A DNA stretch of 64,000 nt. It comes from Chrysophaeum taylorii. Its lineage: Eukaryota > Sar > Pelagophyceae > Pelagomonadales > Pelagomonadaceae. The stretch covers positions 558,001 to 622,000 of the forward strand of contig JAQMWT010000309.1 in assembly GCA_029834535.1 (NCBI GenBank), given 5' to 3'. The notes beneath the pieces are model-generated. The model was not told the DNA's origin. It did not search any database and was given only the letters and a program-made list of their open reading frames with translations. Made by a program: the position numbers and the translations under genes. Below, in pieces: positions 52,475-61,000 of the stretch (the first letter of the stretch is position 1; every line of letters begins with the position of its first letter).

Positions 52475-52912
52475 CTCGCGTTGCTGAGATAACTAGGACC
52501 TCCTCTGTACGTCGTCATCTGTGCGTAACCTTCCATCATCCGTCGAAGTGCGGTGATTTTTTTTTGCGTAGACGGAAACCGCTTTGGTTTTTCTTTTCGA
52601 TGGCAATGTTGTCCCCGGACGGGAGGCACACACCCTGCTGGGACGGCGGGACCTCCTCGATTTGTCCTCCCCCCGAGGCGATGTCGTGTGAAGATGAGAT
52701 TCATCCAGATATTATCCGTTGAGAATCTTATGATTCAGAAGAAGAAGAAGAAGAAGAAGAAGAAGAAGAAGAAGAAGAAGAAAAAGATTCGATTCTGAGA
52801 ATCTCGAAATCATGCTGTTCCACGCGAGAACCCACAGACAGACTCTAACCCTAACACAGACAGACTCGGCACGACGAAAAGGACTGGAACAAACAACAAG
52901 ATAAGCACTATA
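52475..52912. other. Intergenic region between convergent genes
   Basis: Contains the GAA microsatellite and short frames only. Confidence 0.6.
52738..52781. repeat. (GAA)n microsatellite
   Basis: About 14 GAA units on the plus strand. Confidence 0.95.
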
Positions 52913-53740
52913 CTACCCCGCTCCGAGGGCGTACGTGGAAATTGCGGCGTCGAGGTTGATCTGGCAAACCTTGGAATCGTCCCACCAGAAGCATGCGGCG
53001 AGGGCAAAGCAGAGGAGGGCAGGGATGTCGATGTTTCTGGCGAGGCTGACGTGCTTTGGACCTTTCATGCTCCCCGAACACGCGGCGACGAGGTTGTCGT
53101 TGGCGTCTCGGATTACGAGGGCCCCCAAAGAGGAAACGTAGGCTGAGTTGTCGGAGCGGAAGATTGGATTGACTTGACGGAGTTTCGAGTAGGACCCTTC
53201 GGCAACCCAACGTACTTTGCCGCTTTCCTTGTATACGAACGAGTTTTTTCTCGACTCGATCACAGCCCTCTCGCGATACGCGATATCGTCGACGACGAGC
53301 TCATTGCCGGCGCCATCTGTTGTGTAGACTTTCCACGGAGCACGACCGGCCTTGAGCATCTGGGTCTCGATGGCTTTCTTCAAAACACACAAGATACCCC
53401 CTGGACCGCGGATAGCCACTTTTCCGGTACCGGCGAGACTCGACGTCGCCGAACCGTACCGAGGCAAAAACCGCTTCGCGTCGCCCTTGGGCTTGCCCGC
53501 CGGGTATATCGAGTAGCCGTGCGACATTTCGACGGTCGCCGGCGACCGCTTCGTGGGGCCGTTGAAATGCGGCGTCATCTCCACCAACGGACACATCGAA
53601 TCGCACCATTCGAAGACCATCCGACCAATCGAAATCGCGCCTCCAATGCACTCCTCGACTCGCATCTGCCCATCGGCCTCCTCGCTGATCTCGGGCACGG
53701 CGTACGCGTACTGCTGTTCTCGTGACGTGACGCAACCCAT
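52913..53740 (-). CDS. N-acylated tubby/LURP-one-like protein
   Basis: 275 residues. The start MGCVTS is a dual N-myristoylation (Gly2) and palmitoylation (Cys3) signal, so membrane attachment is likely. The C-terminal two-thirds read as beta strands ending in a hydrophobic helix (RERAVIESRKNSFVYKESGK; SSLGALVIRDANDNLVAACS; IDIPALLCFALAACFW), the layout of the tubby-C-terminal/LURP-one/scramblase fold. That family call is tentative; the acylation motif is clear. Confidence 0.65.
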   Translation of the reverse strand: MGCVTSREQQYAYAVPEISEEADGQMRVEECIGGAISIGRMVFEWCDSMCPLVEMTPHFNGPTKRSPATVEMSHGYSIYPAGKPKGDAKRFLPRYGSATSSLAGTGKVAIRGPGGILCVLKKAIETQMLKAGRAPWKVYTTDGAGNELVVDDIAYRERAVIESRKNSFVYKESGKVRWVAEGSYSKLRQVNPIFRSDNSAYVSSLGALVIRDANDNLVAACSGSMKGPKHVSLARNIDIPALLCFALAACFWWDDSKVCQINLDAAISTYALGAG

Positions 53741-53885
53741 CCTTGCTTCAGTAACAAGATATTTTGTTTTTAAGAAGAAGAAATCATCAGAACTTCTGTT
53801 CCTGACAACTTCTTTTTACCCGCGATCCTTACCCTGAAGCCAAACATTTCGTCGTTGACTTTGTCCCAACACCCTATAATAATAG

Positions 53886-54144
53886 TAGGGTCGGATAAGA
53901 AAACGAGACTAGCCCGCGCCGCAACGACGGGTCCTACAACGCGTGGGCTTTTTCCTTTTTTTGCGTGAGGGGACGAAAGGATGCCGACTTCACTATGGGG
54001 ACTAGGTACATCGCGACGATCTCGCGGCGTGGCGGCACATACTGCTTGAGTACAAATGAACATAGCTCAGCGATCCGTTGAGTATGTCTTAGTACAAACT
54101 GAAACATAGTTAACGGCTCGCACGAACTTTCTTATCCGACCCTA
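53886..54144. mobile_element. MITE-like element with perfect 17-bp terminal inverted repeats
   Basis: TAGGGTCGGATAAGAAA at 53886-53902 is the exact reverse complement of 54128-54144, and similarity extends weakly inward. TAG lies directly outside both ends, a possible 3-bp target duplication. At 259 bp and non-coding it fits a MITE. Confidence 0.6.
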
Positions 54145-54476
54145 TAGTAGGCTATATATACGCCATATGCATATATCTTGAGATAGGGGATGATGAGGCA
54201 GATGATAAGGGAGAACACGCTTTCCATCGCACTCCAAGATGACACTTTCGCCGTCGAAGATTTCGAAAGCAAATCGCTCATAGGTAATGAATGCGACTTC
54301 TAGACCGCCGCCGTGGCCCCCAAACAGGCGCAAACGATCACACGCCTCTGCGGCAAATTCGTCGAGACCTTCCACCCAAGGAAAATAAATTCGTCGCCGG
54401 CACTCCATTTGGCGCCCCCCTCGAAGCGTCGACACATGCGTCGAGGAAGCTGCGAAGTGGCGACGCCTACTCGTCT

Positions 54477-54515
<39 letters not shown>

Positions 54516-55042
54516 CCTCGGGCGCGCGCATTATTCGTACTTCACCTTTTTACCTACCTACGGAAGACCAGCTGTTGAGTTTAAATCTGGACGCGCCAGC
54601 GCAGCCTGAACAGAGGAGCATGCGCGATGGGCACGCGCGGTGCACCATCTTGCGCGCTCAAGGAATATGGCGCCCCCCCGGGATACGTTGGGCCTTGGCG
54701 ACACGTCTTCGTCGGAGCGAGCGCGGCTTGACTAGAGCGGCCAAGCGCTCAGCGACAATTAGAGGCGCAGAGTAAGTGCACCAGCAAGCTGCCTTGGCGG
54801 TGAGGAGCACCAGCGCTAGCGCGAGAGCGCCTGACTGGTTCAGCGCGCGCGACGGGCAGTCATGATGCGCCGTCGTATCGCTCCAAGTCATTGCAGGCGC
54901 GCGCGGGGCCTTAGCGCCGGGGCTTGGCAACGGTCACGACGCCGTCAGAGCGAGTGCGGCCGTTAGGTTACGGACCATTACCCGCGACGCCCACTCAACG
55001 GATACTGTGTGTCTATCGCCACTGGTGTCGTGTCCGTGTCGG
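54145..55042. other. Region upstream of the giant STAND-like gene
   Basis: Contains an AG repeat at 54480-54511. The giant gene's frame is open back to 54866 (after TGA at 54863) with plausible coding sequence (NGHDAVRASAAVRLRTITRD) but no ATG before 55043, so a first exon may lie here. Confidence 0.5.
54480..54511. repeat. (AG)n microsatellite
   Basis: About 16 AG units. Confidence 0.95.
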
Positions 55043-58000
55043 ATGTTGTGTTTCCCTTGCTGCAGACGCGCTCGGACGTCGAAGGTTGTCATCAGGGCCC
55101 GGAACGCTCGCGAAGACATCGTCGAGGCCGTTCTCGCAGCCTCGCGCATGATCGCGACCGAGGGCCTCGGCGAGAACCAGCGCGCGCACGGCTTTTTGTT
55201 CATCATCGGCAACTCGGAAGAGCTCCTCGCTCCGGATCCCGACCTCACGTACGCGGAAACAGAATCCTCCGTTCACTCCAAGTATGGATTCTTCCCCAAG
55301 GACCTCGACCGCCGTGACAGTACCGAGATTCTTATCCAAGACTGCTGCCAGAGCGACGCCAAGAAGCGGGCCTTGCAAACGCTCTGCGGCCGCGACAACG
55401 CGATTGTCGTCGACGGCACCACGGGCCGGGTCTGCTGCGGGGGGTTCGCGAACCGCGATATCACGACACCCTACGGCACGGGCTCGCGCACCAGAGCGGC
55501 CTCGTCGATCGCTGTCAAGGCGAATTGCGTCACTATCAAAGCCTCGCAAGACATCTGCGGCACGCGTGCGAACCCGATTTTTTTGGACGCGCACTTCGAA
55601 GTGTTCCGAGGAAAGTATGATCCCGATAAAGTCCCTGTCGTCGTCGCGGAGACGCCGAGCGCGATGAGCGACGAAGCAACTCCTTGGTCCTTCGGGTCGT
55701 GTTTGCTTGCTATTCAGAGGCACGTCGTTGCGATCAAACGGCTCGAGGCGTCGCACCGATGCGCGCTGCGACCACATTTGCATAGAAAGTACGGCACGGA
55801 CGAGTACGCCAAAGTTCGTGCGAAGATTACCGAGTTTGAGGACCTGACTGACGATGAGACGGTGCGCTTCTACGTCGACGAACGCCGGGTGGAAGAATTC
55901 AGGGATTTGGAAACCGGTTTCGAGGAGTTTTGCCGGGGATTGCCGACGGTTTATCCAGTGGCGGCCGTACTTTCAGTTGAAAACGAGGCAATCGCCGACA
56001 CGCGCATCCCGCTTCTTATGAGAACGTTCAAAGAGCGCGATGTCGCCACTTATTTTCATCCCGAGCTGGAACTCGTCGAGTTTGTGAGGGGCGTGGGACC
56101 GCGGATTTTGATCTTCGTCGGGTGTCCGCTCGATGGTGTTCGATGCTTTGATGAAGAGTGGCGTCTTTGCTACTTTTGCTCGAGTGCGCAAGGGAGCGAC
56201 AACATGCTCGAGTTTGATCAGGACAATCTCGTCGAATTCGTGAGATCCGTGCAGCCAGAATGTGTGCTTCTCCTCGCACATAACTCAATCGAACTCGTCG
56301 CGAATTTGTCACCAGAGAGACTGGCCGAACCAATCCGTCTGATTGTGTGGAAAGGGAGGATGAACCGAAGATCAGCATCCAAATTTGTGGATACTTTTAT
56401 CCACAAGTTCCTTGCGAATTTCTCGGACGACGGGCTGGATTGTATTCAGTCGTCTTATCTTCGAGGCATGCAAAAGGTTACACTCGATCCTGGTACGAAG
56501 CCGTCGATCAAGTTGCTGCCTGACACTCAAGTGGTAACGGACCGCCTTGGGACGAGCGTGCCCGACGAAATACTTATTCGCCTCAAAGATCTCGATTTGC
56601 TCTCTTCGGAAGTCGCTACGGCAATAAGAGATACGTATGTTCCTCAGATAGTCGCCCTCTTGCGTGCTGATCGGGAAAAATTTCAACTTCCGTATACTGC
56701 GATGATACGAATTGCAGGCAGAATTGACGATAGTAATGTCAATAAGGTCAAAATACTTCTTGATGATCTTAAAGCATTGCGAGTCGATTTTGAATTCACG
56801 ACGTCTGGATCGATCGTGTATCATTGTGTTGTTTCCGACAACGTCGAAGACTTTCGAGGATGGGGGCAACAGGTCGCGGCAAATTTAGCAGAAAAGCAGA
56901 CCATCCGGATCGCTGAGTTGGCATTGACGGGTGTCATCGTGAAGACGGCTGATCTCCAATTTTTGAGAGACGAATTCCCCGCCGAGTGCGCCGAGGCGGT
57001 ACATAATTATCAACGCTCGGATGTTCTTGGCGAAAAGTTGCTTTCTTTATTATTGCAACCCACGCAGGATCTGACAATAGACGCGATAAATGACGTCGCT
57101 GCTCGATGTGAAGAGCAATTGAAAGCTACCACGCACGCAACAATGTTGGACGTCGGGCCCCAAAAAAATCGAGGGGACCAAACTTCTGAGTTTGGTTTCT
57201 CTTCGAATTTCGAGAACGACAAACCTGCGCAGCGCGAGGAAGGCGTTACCACGATCCTTGAGGCCGCGCACACCGAAGGTGTCGGGGAGAAGAAATCCGA
57301 TGCCTTTGCTCTCGCCGCCCGGCCGTCGTCTACCCAGCATGCGGCAGCCGAGGCCAAACGGAGGCACCAAGGCCAGATCGCGCGCGTGCAGCACGGACGA
57401 TGCGACCCTAAGCAGCGCGAGAAGGTTGAGCGAGTTAACGCTGCCGTCGACAGCGAGCTCGACATCATCACGACCATCTTGACGATTGGAAAGGCGATTC
57501 CCCTCGTCGGAGGGATATGCGGCGTGGCCAAGGAGATCCTAGAGGATGTGCGAAAAAACACGGACAAGGCGGATGACGTGGTACGGGCTGGTTGCCGCGT
57601 CCTCGACGTCCTCGAGTTTCTCCGACTCCTCCAACGTCGCGTCGACGAGTTATCCCCTGAACCAACGCCCGAGGTGCGCGAGGCGATGAAAGACATCACG
57701 CAGTTGCTCGAGGAATTCAAGACGGCCGTTCAAAAATTCGGCAAGCCCGGCTTCTTTAAACGATTTTGGCGGCTGCGCAAGTACGCGGGGGCGCTCTCGC
57801 GCCTCGACGAGAAGATGCGCAACAAGCTCGATTTTCTGACGAAGGCGTACGGCGTTGCGAGAGATGCGCGCGTCGAGGGCTTGCTGCGAGCTATTCCGTA
57901 CAAGCTTGAGGAGGCGCTCAAGAAGTATGTCGACGAGCGCCACGACAACGACCAAATGGCGCTCGAGGACGCGGCCGAGGAGGGCGACGTCGACCCAGAG

Positions 58001-61000
58001 GAGACTAGGGCGGCGCTCGTGGCGCTGCACCAAAAGGTAGACGAGCTCGAGAAGAAGAGAGACTATTCGCTGCTGCTGCTGCTGCTCGAGGAACAAAATG
58101 CCCTAATTAAGCGCGCCTTGGAGCGTTCGGACAACGCTGCTATTCGAAACGCTGGCAGGAAGGTGTCCGACGTGATGTCCGAAACAAGTTTACTTCCGGT
58201 GTACGAAAAATGCCTCGTCTTGCAGCTGCTCGCAGCGAGCTTTGCTGACGACGCCAAGAGGATCCAAGAAATCCTAGACGTGGCCCCAACTATCATCCAC
58301 GAGCAGTTATCTGACGTCGGCGGTGCCTGTTGGGCGCTTTCGGCGCTTCACGTCTCCGCGTTGTGCGGCAACTTAGCGGCCATCATGAAGCTACAAAACA
58401 TGAACGGCGACTTTACCATCGCCGACGCGCACAAGCGGACGCCGCTACATCACGCCGCTGCTCGCGGGCACGTCGAAGTGGTATCGTACTTGCTTAGGCA
58501 CTGCGGCGTCGACGTCGATGCCAAGGACCGCAACGACCGGACACCATTGATGTTCGCTAGCTACAAAGGAAAAATCGACGTCGTCGAACGACTTGTGAAT
58601 GTGGGTAAAGCCGATGTGAACGTCGGGTTTGATGACGACGACGGCATCCAAACTGCCATCGACCTGGCTCTATGTCGAGGTCACGAGGATGTCGTAAATT
58701 TCCTGGACGAGCGCGGGGCACGTCGACTCTCAGCACCAATTCCGACGAATACTAGCGGCGACCCGCTGTTTTCGCAGACTCTTCATTTTCGGGAATCTCT
58801 GTTCGTCGGCGGTGTGGGTCGGACCCGAAGCGTGCGCCTGCAAAGTTCGAACGTCGACGCGAGATCACGGAGTGGCGAGGATTTTGATGTTCTCGTCGAT
58901 GATCAACCCGTGGCAGGAGAAAAGCATGGCGTCGCCGCTGATAGTCTCCCGGGCAAGCACGAGGCAGCCGAACACAACGACGTTGATCCAGCGAAACCCA
59001 CCAAAAAACTCCAGCGTTCTCTCGGCAACTTCGACGTGGGTCATCTCGTACGCTTGCCCACGACGGGTCGCCCCGTGTTTGAAGTCGTCGACTTCATCGC
59101 GAAAGGGGCTCACGGCGAAGTCTACGTCGTTCGATCGACGACTCGAGCTTCTTCGGCGATGTTTGCGATGAAACGCGTCCGCTCGGACGATAATCTGAAG
59201 AAGAAGAAGGATTTGATCGAGAAGGAGCTTCGACTCTGTCGCGAGGCTTTGCTTATGGCCGAGCTCGGTACGCACCCTCATATCGTTTGGCTGCACTACT
59301 GCATCGTGTCGAGCAATAATGCAGAATTCTTGATTTTTATGACGCTCGTCGACGCGGCCCGCGACTTGGAACGGCTCGTCTCGAGCGGCGATCTTTACGA
59401 CGGCGACACGCGTGCCGTGCGCGAAAATATCTTCTCAATACTTCAGCAGCTGGCCTCGGCGCTTTCGTTTTGTCACTCGCGAGGCGTGCTGCATCAAGAT
59501 GTCAAGCTCGAAAACGTTTTGGTCGACACCGCGGGCTGTGCGTATCTGGGGGGTTTTGGCCTCGCGCGCCGCGGCGATGGGATCGACGCCAACCTCCGTG
59601 CTCCTCTCGAGGGTTACTCGCCGGGATACGAGTCTCCCGAAATTGTCGCGGCCCTCGGCACATCGTCCGGGCGAGCTCGAGTTTCTCCGGCCGAGACTGA
59701 CGTCTGGGCGTTTGGAGTCGTCGCGCTGCACTTGTACCACGCTGGCGAAGTGTTTTTCCCGGAGATGCAGACGGCGCTCGAAAGTATCGTCGCGCTGGCG
59801 CCACCAGACACTAGTTGGGGGGGGCTCGAAGTCGACGCTTGGTTGAGGAAGCACTCGCTCTCCGTTCAGGAGGAGAACGCGCCGCCCGACGGCGCGGCGC
59901 TTTTTAAAATGTCGCCGAACAACCTCCACGATGCTTTACCGTGGCTTCCAAAGAAAAAAGATCGTTTGCGGTTGCGTCGAATGCTCTTGGCGCCACCTCC
60001 CGCAATGAGCATTCTTCTTCGTCAGTGTTTCGCCGCGGACGTGACCGAAAGACCAACGTGCGGCGCGGCGCTGCTCGAAAAAATGGTGCAAGTTCCTGGC
60101 ACGTCGATGACTCACAATCCTGTGGAGGATGTCGCAGAGACGCTGCTCAATATTGGGCGAGCGGTGGTCGAGCTAAACGATGTCGACCTCGCGCGCAGGG
60201 CACTCGAGGCTTCCGTCGCGAATGGCGGCGACGCGGCAGAGTGTTATGCGTTGATAGCGAACGCGCAATTGCGTGCCGGCAGGTGCGAGGAAGCATTGGT
60301 CGCGTGCGATCGGGCTTTGAGCAACGACGAAGAACACGGCGGTGCGCTTTTCGTCAAGGCGGAGGCAACGTATCGCCGCGATTCTTCGGATTATTCGCTT
60401 TTTCCCGATGTCATACGCCGTGCGCGGTTGTATGATGCGAAGCTCTTCCCCGCGCCGCGCGCGGTAGAAGGGGCCATCGCCTACCTCGAGGCCGCCAAAG
60501 ACGAGGCGGACTCGGCGCGCGACCCCGTTACCAACGACCGCGTCTCCGTATCTGCGTGCGTGCGAGACCTCCCCCCGAACATTGCTCATCGTCGCGACGT
60601 GAAGACCGAATTTGGGGGGTCGTTTCCGCCCGCGACGACGACGACGGTGGACTATTCGAGCGTTCGAGGGGCCCTCGGTGATGTCGTGCACGCTGGCGAA
60701 GCCGTCGACGCGGCGATGCGCACGGGTCGCGTTGTGATGGAGGGGGACACGGGCTCGGGCAAAGGCTGGTTTCTGCGCGCATTCGTGGTTGCGCTTTGTA
60801 AGAAGCAACTCGATGATAACGGATCGGGCGAATCGACGAGCACGTCGGAAGTCCTGCTCCCTTTGACAATCCCTCTTTCGAGCATCGAGAATCCAAACGT
60901 CGACTGGCTCGGCGGCGCAATCAATAGTGTTCGAGATGGCGGCGATGCCCTGCGAGCAGCACGGATCCACCAACGCCTTGTTCTTTGTCTCGACGGCCTC

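Noticed and set aside
57010-57720. 236-residue minus-strand frame
   Set aside because: Ser/Arg-rich antisense shadow of the giant NACHT gene.
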